DNA from: Aestuariivita sp.
GTDB taxonomy: Bacteria > Pseudomonadota > Alphaproteobacteria > Rhodobacterales > Rhodobacteraceae
DNA length: 64,000 nt
Direction of reading: 5' to 3'
Assembly: GCA_026710045.1 (NCBI GenBank)
Contig: JAPORU010000176.1
Location: 16,832-80,831 of the forward strand
A program made the position numbers and the translations under genes. The notes under the pieces are model-generated. The model was not told the origin of the DNA, made no database searches, and saw nothing but the letters and a program-made list of their open reading frames with translations. Positions within the stretch are counted from its first letter, which is position 1; each line of letters opens with the position of its first letter. Of the stretch, positions 28,683-37,014 are shown in pieces.

Positions 28683-28798
28683 GTTCTCCAAGAAGATAAA
28701 GTTACAAAATTTGAATAGTATTGTCTAGGTATATCTCATCAACATCAATAATTTTCGCTAATTCAGCGACGAAGAGACGATTAAGCGTACGTATGCAA
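28683..28798 (-). pseudogene. Possible acyl-carrier-protein remnant
   Basis: Minus-strand reading gives VAELAKIIDVDEIYLDNTIQ-IL, a TAA stop, then LYLLGEL. This resembles the helix I/loop of acyl carrier proteins just before the DSL phosphopantetheine site, but the serine position reads L and stops interrupt it. The fragment is short, so the match may be accidental. Confidence 0.25.
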
Positions 28799-28882
28799 AG
28801 CCGTTACAGTACAGGAAGCAACTGTGTTGCACATGACTCTCAAGTTACGATTTTGATTCCAAAATTCTGCGGCAATAATTTT

Positions 28883-28906
28883 ATGACTCCATGTAAATGG
28901 AGTCAT
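28883..28906. terminator. Perfect 10-bp hairpin, possible terminator
   Basis: ATGACTCCAT and ATGGAGTCAT flank a GTAA loop, followed by TTTCT on the plus strand. The stem is perfect but only moderately G+C-rich and the T-run is short. It lies in gene debris, so the unit it served is unclear. Confidence 0.4.
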
Positions 28907-29516
28907 TTCTACTGGCTTCTCTGCGTGCTCAACGTCGCTTTGCTTGCCTGATATCTGTAATCGTTTGTCGATTAAACAATGTCCGGCAAGATTCCCTATG
29001 CGAAGTAATGAATGTTCATGGCCTCCTTCGGAATGCGAAAAAGATCGATCCGTTGATCGAATGCATTTGTCCGATTGTCTGGCTTAATTCAACAGTCATG
29101 CGCTCTTCGCTAATTACCTTGCAATAGGTCTTTTTAGATCACACAACGACGAGTGGATTACTCTTGGCCGACATACTGCGAGGAAACGGAGTATGAGACT
29201 CGGCTCATCGACATAATTTACAGGCAAGAGAAGGCTTCATAATTTGACCGCTCAGCGATTCCACCACATGCGCCAAGGGTAAAACCGATGCATTTTTTAT
29301 AACACGATCGTCGTCACGAATAAGTTTAGTTCCCGAAAATAACACCCGATCTCATTGACAAGTATTACGCCTGCAAAGCTGGCCCTGTGTTCAAAGTCTG
29401 CCGTAATGTACCCATTTTATTCGACTCTCTTTCGAGAATGTCATTTTATGCATTCACATTCAAATGGGTCACTCAAAGCAAGTGGGCACATGATGCAAAG
29501 TGTATCATCGCCGATT

Positions 29517-30113
29517 TCAAGCAACCACATGAATACTAGACATAACTTTGCTCACCTGACGGCAAAATTTCGCGCGTGCACGATCAGTTGAACGATTCAT
29601 ATCGTATAGTGCCAAATATCGTGTTCTGGCCAGAGGATGCACGACAGCACGAAGATGCCGTGTCACACATCGACGCGGCGGATCACCACACGCCATAGCA
29701 CGTATCCGTGTTGTACCATAAGTCGTTATCGCACCCAAAAAACGGATATTGCGCAGATGACCTGAGATTTTTCCATCATTCAGTACAAATGACACGCCGG
29801 GAAGAAAGACACGATCAATAAACCCCTTCAATATCGCGGGATATCCAAAATTCCACACGGGGAACACCATAATCAAGGCATCTGCAGATCGTAACCGTTC
29901 AACATACGATTCGACCGGTTTCAGATTCAAGCCAATATCATGGTATCCACGACGCTCCTCAGCTGTCAAAACGGGTTGAAAATTCTCAGCATAGAGATCA
30001 ATCGCGTCAATGCTGCATCCCGCTGCAATAAGCGACTCACATGTGACAGTGTAGAGTACACGCGAAAAACTCTCGGCACAAGGATGAGCGTGCAAGATTA
30101 AAAAATGGCCCAT
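29517..30113 (-). CDS. Flavodoxin-fold NAD(P)H oxidoreductase (KefF/MdaB-like)
   Basis: 198 residues. The opening HFLILHAHPCAESFSR is the FMN phosphate-binding turn of the NAD(P)H:quinone reductase family, and the central VFPVWNFGYPAILKGFIDRV segment matches its flavin loop. It is the last gene of the six-gene operon, its start touching the stop of the FAD-linked oxidase. It probably supplies or removes reducing equivalents in the same pathway. Substrate unknown. Confidence 0.85.
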   Translation of the reverse strand: MGHFLILHAHPCAESFSRVLYTVTCESLIAAGCSIDAIDLYAENFQPVLTAEERRGYHDIGLNLKPVESYVERLRSADALIMVFPVWNFGYPAILKGFIDRVFLPGVSFVLNDGKISGHLRNIRFLGAITTYGTTRIRAMACGDPPRRCVTRHLRAVVHPLARTRYLALYDMNRSTDRARAKFCRQVSKVMSSIHVVA

Positions 30114-31510
30114 TACCCAACCTGGAGTTTTGGATAAGTGTACATGCGTGAATAATCCCAGTCTGGATCATCCCACGCAATCATTTTCCCGGGATTCAAG
30201 AGGCCTTTCGGATCAGCTTCCCGCTTAAACTGCAATTGTCGATCGTCGACGATTTGGCGACCACCCTCTTCAAGCGTATATCGATGTGGATTAAAAACCA
30301 TCGCGCCCGTCTCTTCGTGTATACGAATAATCTCATCTAACCGCTCTTCCGTCGTAAACTTCACAAGACTCAGGCCCGCGAACCAGATCTTCCCGGCTTC
30401 ACGGATCGCTTCAAGATGTTGTAGCACTTCCGGATAGAACTGGGTGCGGATTTTCTCAACTAAAGCGCGATGATCAGGATAGCCATACCTCACCTGCAGA
30501 TATGTTATTGACGGATCGACTTTCAACGCGCGCAACGTTGTATGATTCCACCCATACTCAAATACCCGACCCGGATGACGGACCCAATCATTGTTGTCCG
30601 ACCGGTATATCACCGTTGCTTCAGGGCGACGTGCAACTAGGGTAATAAACCCATCCATAGAATGTGGCGCAACCATCAATGCTACCAGATGCGTGTGTTT
30701 ATCAACATGTGGCTGAACTCTCTGAAAGTAATCATACGCGATCGGAGCTTCAAACACAGTGGACAGCTTGATCAAAATACCATCTTCATTTGCAACATCC
30801 TCCGCAAACACCATTGCAGCCATGAAATCATCAAACGCGACAAATAACTCTGTCCACTCATAAGCTGTCGTCAACGGCATTTCCACTTCCGTAATGATAC
30901 CATTTGTGCCATATGCGTGCGACACACGTGCAAGCTCTTCACCACCAAACTCCAAAATACGCGGTTTTTTCTCCATCGTGATTACACGCAAACGGATAAT
31001 GTTGCCGAGGTCCCGCAAACTTCCCCATGTGCAAGAACCCACTCCTCCTGATCCGCCAGCAATGAAACCCCCTATCGTTGCCGTCGCCCACGTCGAGGAG
31101 AACATTCGAATTTCCTGACCTGAGTCCTTGATGCAATGTGCATCTAAATCCTTCAGTAAAACGCCGGGCTCACAGACAACACGCCCGGGTTTCACCTCTT
31201 TGATCCGGTCCATTCCCGCAAGATGCAAAATACAACCTCCTTCAAGGGGCATAGCCTGTGCATAATTTCCTGTTCCCGATCCGCGAGTTGTAACCGGCAC
31301 ATCATGTTCATAACAAACCTTGAGAACTTCAATGACATCTGATTCCGACTTTGGCGAAACGACAAAGTCCGCGACAACATGGTCCAATCGATCTTTAAGC
31401 ACCGGCGAATACCAAAAGAAATCACGACTCTTCGCCTTAATGGCGCTCGCGCTTTGTTCAATATCTAAATGAGACAAAGCCGATTTCGCGGCGGTAACAT
31501 TTGCTGTCAT
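30113..31510 (-). CDS. FAD-linked oxidase (GlcD/VAO-type)
   Basis: 465 residues. The FAD-binding 4 fold is shown by VTTRGSGTGNYAQAMPLEGG (residues about 75-94), then GGFIAGGSGGVGS. The C-terminus LEEGGRQIVDD and DPKGLLNPGKMI is typical of D-lactate/glycolate-type dehydrogenases. It overlaps the amidohydrolase gene by four bases and the flavodoxin-fold gene by one. It likely oxidises the product of the deaminase-like enzyme or of the imported compound (inference). Confidence 0.88.
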   Translation of the reverse strand: MTANVTAAKSALSHLDIEQSASAIKAKSRDFFWYSPVLKDRLDHVVADFVVSPKSESDVIEVLKVCYEHDVPVTTRGSGTGNYAQAMPLEGGCILHLAGMDRIKEVKPGRVVCEPGVLLKDLDAHCIKDSGQEIRMFSSTWATATIGGFIAGGSGGVGSCTWGSLRDLGNIIRLRVITMEKKPRILEFGGEELARVSHAYGTNGIITEVEMPLTTAYEWTELFVAFDDFMAAMVFAEDVANEDGILIKLSTVFEAPIAYDYFQRVQPHVDKHTHLVALMVAPHSMDGFITLVARRPEATVIYRSDNNDWVRHPGRVFEYGWNHTTLRALKVDPSITYLQVRYGYPDHRALVEKIRTQFYPEVLQHLEAIREAGKIWFAGLSLVKFTTEERLDEIIRIHEETGAMVFNPHRYTLEEGGRQIVDDRQLQFKREADPKGLLNPGKMIAWDDPDWDYSRMYTYPKLQVG

Positions 31511-32775
31511 GCGTTCTCCATCAAGTAATCGAGTTCACAATAATCCGGCAAAGCCCGGGTTATCTGTTTGCCAGCCCGTATCACAACACGATCGGATTGC
31601 GGTCGTGACAAGAGTTCGTTCCAGTTGCGTGCCTTGAAAATTATAAAGTCCGCAGGAAAACCGGACGAAAGTGATGGTATCGAAAACCCACAAGCCTGCG
31701 CAGGATTGGTCAAGAATGCGTGACTCCAATCAACATCTGAATGATCAAGATGACCAAGACGCGTGGCTTCACGCATAACTTCCATCATATCGAGATCACC
31801 ATACGCAAAGAATGGATCGCGGGTATTATCAGACGCAAAGGATACGTTAATACCACGACTTTGCATTTCGTGGATAAGCGTGATCCCTCTCATCCTTGGA
31901 GTTTGTCCTGACCTGCGATCCTGAAGATACAAATTGCACATTGGTAACGAAACGACATGAATTCCGGCTTGGGCAACGATATCAAGCGTATCAAGCGCCC
32001 TTGAGATGTCCTGCGTTGTCAATGAACAACAATGTCCGACCGTTATCGAGTGATCAAAGCCACTCTCGAGCGACACCTCCGCGATCGCTCTCAAGCATTC
32101 CGTGTTCCGATCCAGAGTTTCGTCCGCATGAAAATCCACAGCTAATCCATGGTCATCCGCAATCGAAAAGAACTTTCGCAAACGTCCACGCAAATCCGCA
32201 ACCGGATAAGCGACAAGACCCAACAAACCGTCATATTTTGCGACAAGTGTTGCCGTCCTTTGAAAGGGTCCATCAAAATCGATGGAATCAATTCCTACCA
32301 AACAGGATCCCTGCAGGTCAATCTTCTGACACCAATCTTCGCGCACTTCCGCGAATACCGGCCACGTAATTTCATCTTGCGGTGGGATGGAGTCGATATG
32401 TGTACGAATCGCCCGTGTGCCGTAAGCGTAGGCACATCGTAATGAAAACTCCATACGTGCCCTGACATCGGATGCAGACCAGTTTACAATCCGATCCCGT
32501 GCAACCGTTTCGAGTGCATCTGCAAAACTACCCTGAGAATTAGGCGCACGATGCCAAATATGGCCTTTGTCCAAATGCGTATGCATGTCAATAAAGGCCG
32601 GCAATACCATTGCCCCACCCATTTCAACCGGCATTCGACCCGAGACCGTGATGCGCTCACCCTCATAAGCTAAATTTGTCCGTACGAGGTTTTCCGAACC
32701 ACCAACCGCCCATCCCGGTACGGTCACGTCATTCAATTGTACACTTGAATGCGGCAGTTCTATGAAGCTCATCAC
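31507..32775 (-). CDS. Cytosine deaminase-like amidohydrolase
   Basis: 422 residues of the amidohydrolase superfamily, CodA branch. Metal ligands are visible in FIDMHTHLDKGHIW (residues about 61-74), DFHADETLD, VGHCCSLT and the late Asp in SFASDNTRDPF. CodA proteins remove the amino group of cytosine or related heterocycles. Here the enzyme sits in one operon with a Thi5-type ABC importer and two flavin enzymes, pointing to use of an imported pyrimidine-like or other N-heterocycle. The exact substrate is not determinable. Confidence 0.88.
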   Translation of the reverse strand: MMSFIELPHSSVQLNDVTVPGWAVGGSENLVRTNLAYEGERITVSGRMPVEMGGAMVLPAFIDMHTHLDKGHIWHRAPNSQGSFADALETVARDRIVNWSASDVRARMEFSLRCAYAYGTRAIRTHIDSIPPQDEITWPVFAEVREDWCQKIDLQGSCLVGIDSIDFDGPFQRTATLVAKYDGLLGLVAYPVADLRGRLRKFFSIADDHGLAVDFHADETLDRNTECLRAIAEVSLESGFDHSITVGHCCSLTTQDISRALDTLDIVAQAGIHVVSLPMCNLYLQDRRSGQTPRMRGITLIHEMQSRGINVSFASDNTRDPFFAYGDLDMMEVMREATRLGHLDHSDVDWSHAFLTNPAQACGFSIPSLSSGFPADFIIFKARNWNELLSRPQSDRVVIRAGKQITRALPDYCELDYLMENA

Positions 32776-33623
32776 TGTTCTCGCTTCAATGCACTTTCAT
32801 GCCAATGACGCAATGCGAGATGGCTAATCAGACTCATGATAACGAAGATGACAACTCCCATCAATGAAATCAGAATCAGTGCTGCATAGAGACGCCCAAA
32901 GTTAAATCGATACGACGCCTCAAGCAGGGTGGATGCAAGTCCGAGGCCGGTTCCAGCCCTCCCAATTACAAACTCTGCCACAACGGCACCAATGAGGGCT
33001 AAACCACCTGCAATTTTCAATCCCCCGATAAAAAAAGGCAAAGCGGACGGCGCCGCAAGATAACGAAGACGCTGCCACCGTGTTGCTCCATAGATCGAAA
33101 ACAGGTCCTGAAGATTATGATCGGCCGATTTTAACCCAATGGTTGTATTCGACAAGATCGGAAAAAAAGCAACAATCCACGCACATAACAGAGCCGCCAA
33201 AAAGGCACTATCAACATAAATCTGAAGAAGCGGCGCAACAGCAATAACCGGTGTGACCTGAAGAATAACAGCGTAAGGGAAAAACGACATCTCAACCCAT
33301 CGTGATTGGGTGAAAGCAACCGCCAAGATTACCCCTCCAGCAACAGCCATCACGAGTGCCCACATCGTCAAGCGCCACGTCACTAGCGTTGCCGGCCACA
33401 AAATCTCCCAATCTGTCACAGTCGACTCGGCGACTTTGAGTGGGCCGGGCAAGATATAATGCGGAACCTCATTAATGGTGACATAAAAATGCCAAATAAA
33501 AAGGGATAACACAAGAACAGTTGACGGCAATATCCACTTGGCGATGCGATTAATCCGCTCACGTCGAGCTCTTTTGAGCTCGTCCGTATCAATCGTCAGA
33601 GTAAACGAGGATTTGGCGTTCAT
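32772..33623 (-). CDS. ABC transporter permease (SsuC/ThiX-type)
   Basis: 283-residue inner-membrane protein with about six hydrophobic segments, beginning WILPSTVLVLSLFIWHFY. The EAA-type loop that contacts the ATPase is visible as IYGATRWQRLRYLAAPSALP. Together with the genes on either side it forms a nitrate/sulfonate/thiamine-precursor family importer. Overlaps the amidohydrolase gene by four bases. Confidence 0.92.
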   Translation of the reverse strand: MNAKSSFTLTIDTDELKRARRERINRIAKWILPSTVLVLSLFIWHFYVTINEVPHYILPGPLKVAESTVTDWEILWPATLVTWRLTMWALVMAVAGGVILAVAFTQSRWVEMSFFPYAVILQVTPVIAVAPLLQIYVDSAFLAALLCAWIVAFFPILSNTTIGLKSADHNLQDLFSIYGATRWQRLRYLAAPSALPFFIGGLKIAGGLALIGAVVAEFVIGRAGTGLGLASTLLEASYRFNFGRLYAALILISLMGVVIFVIMSLISHLALRHWHESALKREQ

Positions 33624-34408
33624 TATGCAGCCAGTGCCATAGCATCTTTGAGAGCATCCGACACCGTACGATTATATTCTGCGTACTCGACGGATGTCGA
33701 AAATCCCCCACTGCGGGGATACGGAGCATCAATCTGCAATTCTCGAATCACCCGACCCGGTCGGGCTGCCATAACGACAATTCGATCCGAAAGAAAAACA
33801 CTCTCAAAAACCGAATGTGTCACGAACACCACGGTGCAACCGATTTTTTCTTTCAATTCCAAAAGATCATTATCAAGCTTTAATCGCGTGATTTCATCCA
33901 GTGCTGCAAACGGCTCGTCCATGAGAATCAGTCGCGGATTCGTGACAAGTGCACGGGCAATCGAAACCCGCATTTTCATACCTCCGGAAAGTTCTCTCGG
34001 ATAAGCATCTTCGAAATTTTCCAGACCGACAAGGGACAACACGTTTAAAATGCGACTCTTCACCGCCTTATAGGATTGACCTCTTAATCGAAAGGGAAGC
34101 CAAACGTTCTTGGCGACCGTCGCCCAAGGCATCAACGTCGGCTCCTGAAACACAATGCTGAGATCATCCAAGCTCTGCCCACCGGACCACTGGATGGATC
34201 CCGATGTGGGGCTCAACAACCCTGCAATCAGTCGCAAAGCCGTCGATTTCCCGCACCCCGACGGACCAAGTAAAGAAACAAAGTCCCCGAGGTTAATCTG
34301 CAAGTTCATGTCCTTTAGCGCAACAACGTCGCCGTTAAAGACCTTCTCTATATGCTCCATTGTAAGCAGAGAGGAACGATTTTCTATCGATGTCCGATCC
34401 GAACACAT
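33623..34408 (-). CDS. ABC transporter ATP-binding protein
   Basis: 262 residues if started at ATG 34406-34408, which has GGAG about eight bases upstream; a longer frame to 34573 would run into the binding-protein gene and is less likely. Walker A GPSGCGKST, signature LSGGMKMRVSIARAL and Walker B LILMDEPFAALDE are intact. It powers uptake with the permease at 32772 and the binding protein at 34479. Confidence 0.94.
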   Translation of the reverse strand: MCSDRTSIENRSSLLTMEHIEKVFNGDVVALKDMNLQINLGDFVSLLGPSGCGKSTALRLIAGLLSPTSGSIQWSGGQSLDDLSIVFQEPTLMPWATVAKNVWLPFRLRGQSYKAVKSRILNVLSLVGLENFEDAYPRELSGGMKMRVSIARALVTNPRLILMDEPFAALDEITRLKLDNDLLELKEKIGCTVVFVTHSVFESVFLSDRIVVMAARPGRVIRELQIDAPYPRSGGFSTSVEYAEYNRTVSDALKDAMALAA

Positions 34409-34433
34409 AGGCAACTCCGCTCCAAGGCGAGAA

Positions 34434-34460
34434 AAGAAAAACCGGGCGCAAAACGCCCGG
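34434..34460 (-). terminator. Intra-operon terminator between binding protein and ATPase
   Basis: On the minus strand CCGGGCG, loop TTTTG, CGCCCGG, then TTTTTCTT. This is a strong rho-independent terminator shape placed just after the substrate-binding-protein gene. It would let the binding protein be made in excess, with partial read-through into the other five genes, as is common for ABC importers. Confidence 0.8.
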
Positions 34461-34478
34461 CCCGTCATCTGGCATATA

Positions 34479-35474
34479 TCAATTGGTTTGTTTGATATCC
34501 ATTCCAATACCTTTTCCAACAAATTCCGTCGTGAAAGAAATTTGCCAGTCCAGACCATCCGACACAACACCACTTTCGACCATTACATCATAAAAGCCTT
34601 TTATGCGCTCATCGGTCATAACGCCAATTCCTTTTTCTAATGAATCGCCACTATCGACAATGCCGTACTCTTTCATTTTCTCCTTCGCATAGGCGATTTT
34701 ATCAGCAGTCATTTCCGGATTATCCGTCATGATAAGTTGATCAGCAGCTGCGCTATCGCCATAGAGATAATTGTACCAACCCTTTATCGATGCATCGACG
34801 AAACACTGCACTTTCTCTGGTTCCTGTGCAATTGTATCTGCCATTGTCTCAATTGTGGTCGAGTACGAGGAGTAACCGGCATCCGCGATCAGGAACACAT
34901 TGGGCTCAAAGTGATCTTTTTTGATAAGATACGGCTCTGACGACAGATACCCTTGCATCCCTTTACGTTTATCGGCAATGAATGGTGCGGGGTTGAATGT
35001 ATAAGGTTCTCTCTGCTCAGGCGTAAATCCATAAGCCTTTATCATCCACTGATAATATGACTGATAGCCGTTATCACCGATGAGCAATGTCAAATCCTTT
35101 AACTCCTCCCACGTATCAGCCTCACCCGGATGAGCAATAATCACTTGAGGATCTTTCTGGAACATAGCCGCAACATTGACAACGGGAATTCCTTCCTGAA
35201 CCGCGTTAAAGGCTTCCAGCAGACTACCACCCATGTGAAAGTCAATTTTGTTTGCAAACAAGAGTTGTCGGTTTGCTACTTGTGGACCACCTTGTCTGAT
35301 TTCCACATCAAAACCGCAATCGTTTTTGTAGGTACCATCAGCAACCGATTGATAAAAGCCACCATGTTCGGCTTGAGCTAACCAATTTGAACCGAACACA
35401 ACCGTCTCCGCCTGTGCGATGTTCACGCCTAAAACCAGTGCGGCCGCGAGTGAAAATGAGTTTTTGAAGGTCAT
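34479..35474 (-). CDS. ABC transporter substrate-binding protein (NMT1/Thi5-like)
   Basis: 331 residues with an N-terminal signal peptide (SFSLAAALVLGVNIAQAE), so periplasmic. The body resembles NMT1/THI5-like binding proteins: GSNWLAQAEHGGFYQSVADG at the start and CGFDVEIRQGGPQVANRQLL. Family members bind thiamine precursors, sulfonates or other small heterocycles. First gene of the operon; a good AGGAGG-like ribosome binding site precedes the ATG. Confidence 0.9.
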   Translation of the reverse strand: MTFKNSFSLAAALVLGVNIAQAETVVFGSNWLAQAEHGGFYQSVADGTYKNDCGFDVEIRQGGPQVANRQLLFANKIDFHMGGSLLEAFNAVQEGIPVVNVAAMFQKDPQVIIAHPGEADTWEELKDLTLLIGDNGYQSYYQWMIKAYGFTPEQREPYTFNPAPFIADKRKGMQGYLSSEPYLIKKDHFEPNVFLIADAGYSSYSTTIETMADTIAQEPEKVQCFVDASIKGWYNYLYGDSAAADQLIMTDNPEMTADKIAYAKEKMKEYGIVDSGDSLEKGIGVMTDERIKGFYDVMVESGVVSDGLDWQISFTTEFVGKGIGMDIKQTN

Positions 35475-35792
35475 ATCCTTCCTCCGTTATTTTAGTAAGC
35501 ACATCCTGGTTGATTCATAATGTTTCGGCAGAGCGTAAAACTCAATCTCCCGAACAACGTAGAACGCATCCACATCGCGTAACATTCAACATTCGAAGAC
35601 GAGATGCAATGCGATATAGATCTTTGCACGGTCGATCTAATCAACCTGCTCTGCATACAATAAATTGGGTAATTTGACGATCTCGGCTTTGAAATGAAGA
35701 CTTTTTCCGTAAGGCCCGAAATTTACAGTGCACTGACTTTTTCACTCGAACCTGAATTTCTCAAAACGTGATGTTCCAGAATGACTCTCGAA
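35475..35792. other. Leader region of the ABC operon
   Basis: About 320 bp between the binding-protein start and the tRNA-Leu 3' end. I looked on the minus strand for a TPP riboswitch (CTGAGA and related motifs), since the importer is Thi5-like, and did not find one. No gene seen. Confidence 0.4.
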
Positions 35793-35879
35793 TGGTGCGG
35801 TCGAGAAGACTCGAACTTCCACGGGTTTTATCCCACAGCGACCTCAACGCTGCGCGTCTACCAATTCCGCCACGACCGC
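35793..35879 (-). tRNA. tRNA-Leu(GAG)
   Basis: Acceptor GCGGTCG pairs with CGACCGC; anticodon stem CAGCG/CGCTG holds a loop with GAG; there is a long variable arm (class II) and an encoded CCA at the 3' end. The length of 87 bases fits tRNA-Leu. Confidence 0.97.
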
Positions 35880-36287
35880 CGACCAGGCCCTTCCAGAACA
35901 TAAAAGATATTACATCGAACACCGACAAAAGAAAAGGATATTTTGACATACCGCATCACAATCGTTGTCCTTACAGCCGCAACAGAAGGCCACGAGAATA
36001 TCGAATCGACACGATCCAGTCCACTCTATCTTTTCTGGGACACAATGTCGAACTTACGGTGCTGCAATCCACTTCGAGGGTTGATTATCAGTCGATTACA
36101 GCTCACATTGCGGGAGAGTGATACCGATTTCCATCCCCTTCAAATTGCTGTCCTCTGCATCATATATCCGTTTGTTTCGAACAAAGAAAGATCAATTGGC
36201 GAATTGAATTTCATGCACCATAAGGCTTTGCCAAGCGGGCACAATTGGACACATTATTCCAATCAATAAATTGAAAGACGAGAAACG
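35880..36287. other. Gap between tRNA-Leu and lipB
   Basis: About 400 bp. A plus-strand stretch reads protein-like (DTIQSTLSFLGHNVELTVLQ and on to a stop at 36119-36121) but has no start of its own other than one that runs through the tRNA. It may be a remnant; I do not recognise it. The promoter of lipB should be in the last 100 bases. Confidence 0.3.
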
Positions 36288-36974
36288 GTGATTGACTGGA
36301 TTGTTTCAATGGGCCTGACCCCCTACGAAACCGCGCTACAAAAGATGGAGCAGCGCGTAGCCGCTATACAAATGGGTAATGAGAATGAGAGCATATGGCT
36401 CTTGGAGCATCCATCCTTATACACGGCTGGAACCAGTGCCAGACCTCACGATCTCATTCATCCAAAACGCTTCCCAGTCATCCACGTCAGCCGAGGGGGC
36501 CAATACACCTACCATGGTCCAGGGCAACGTGTCATTTATGTTATGCTGAATCTCAATCAACGCGGTAAAGATATACACACTTTTATTGAGTTTCTCGAAC
36601 ACTGGGTCGTCGACGCATTGGAAAGTTTTGGCCTTCGCCCCCTCATTCACAAAGGGCGAATCGGGGTCTGGGTCGAAAGGCCTGAAAAACCGTCGCTACC
36701 GGATGGGCAGGTCGCGGAGGACAAGATCGCGGCCATTGGTATTCGACTTCGAAAATGGATCAGCTTTCACGGCATATCCATAAACGTCGACCCCGATCTT
36801 GAGCATTATTCAAGCATTGTTCCATGTGGAATAAAGGATTACGGTGTTACGAGCCTCGTCGATCTCGGACTGCCTGTGACAATGGCAGATCTTGACATCG
36901 CAATACACAAGAGTTTTTGCAAGGTATCAGGCGAACAAACCCTCAACGCTTCTTCAATTCACCATACTTTTTAA
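36288..36974 (+). CDS. lipB: Octanoyl-[ACP]:protein N-octanoyltransferase LipB
   Basis: Transfers octanoyl from acyl carrier protein to lipoyl domains, the first step of lipoate synthesis. 228 residues with the GTG start at 36288. Conserved motifs: [29 protein letters not shown], the catalytic Lys region [25 protein letters not shown], and the catalytic Cys in [14 protein letters not shown]. Length is normal. lipA is not in the window. Confidence 0.96.
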   Translation: MIDWIVSMGLTPYETALQKMEQRVAAIQMGNENESIWLLEHPSLYTAGTSARPHDLIHPKRFPVIHVSRGGQYTYHGPGQRVIYVMLNLNQRGKDIHTFIEFLEHWVVDALESFGLRPLIHKGRIGVWVERPEKPSLPDGQVAEDKIAAIGIRLRKWISFHGISINVDPDLEHYSSIVPCGIKDYGVTSLVDLGLPVTMADLDIAIHKSFCKVSGEQTLNASSIHHTF

Positions 36975-37014
36975 CGCATACCGACGGCCAATATCAGCAA
37001 AATCGGGACTGAAA

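Larger units (their letters stand above)
28156..29516. other. 1.36 kb without an intact gene, holding gene debris
   Basis: Between the alpha-CTD/sigma4 gene and the flavodoxin-fold oxidoreductase. It contains at least two coding-like remnants listed separately and a perfect 10-bp stem-loop at 28883-28906. From about 28950 to 29500 I see no motif on either strand. The content suggests decay of several small genes next to the tRNA. Confidence 0.45.

Noticed and set aside
34409..34573. Longer N-terminus for the ABC ATPase
   Set aside because: It would read through the terminator hairpin and into the binding-protein gene; the ATG at 34406-34408 has a ribosome binding site and fits family length.
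35475..35760. TPP riboswitch upstream of the Thi5-like ABC operon
   Set aside because: Expected because of the transporter family, but the conserved CTGAGA-type core motifs were not found on the minus strand.
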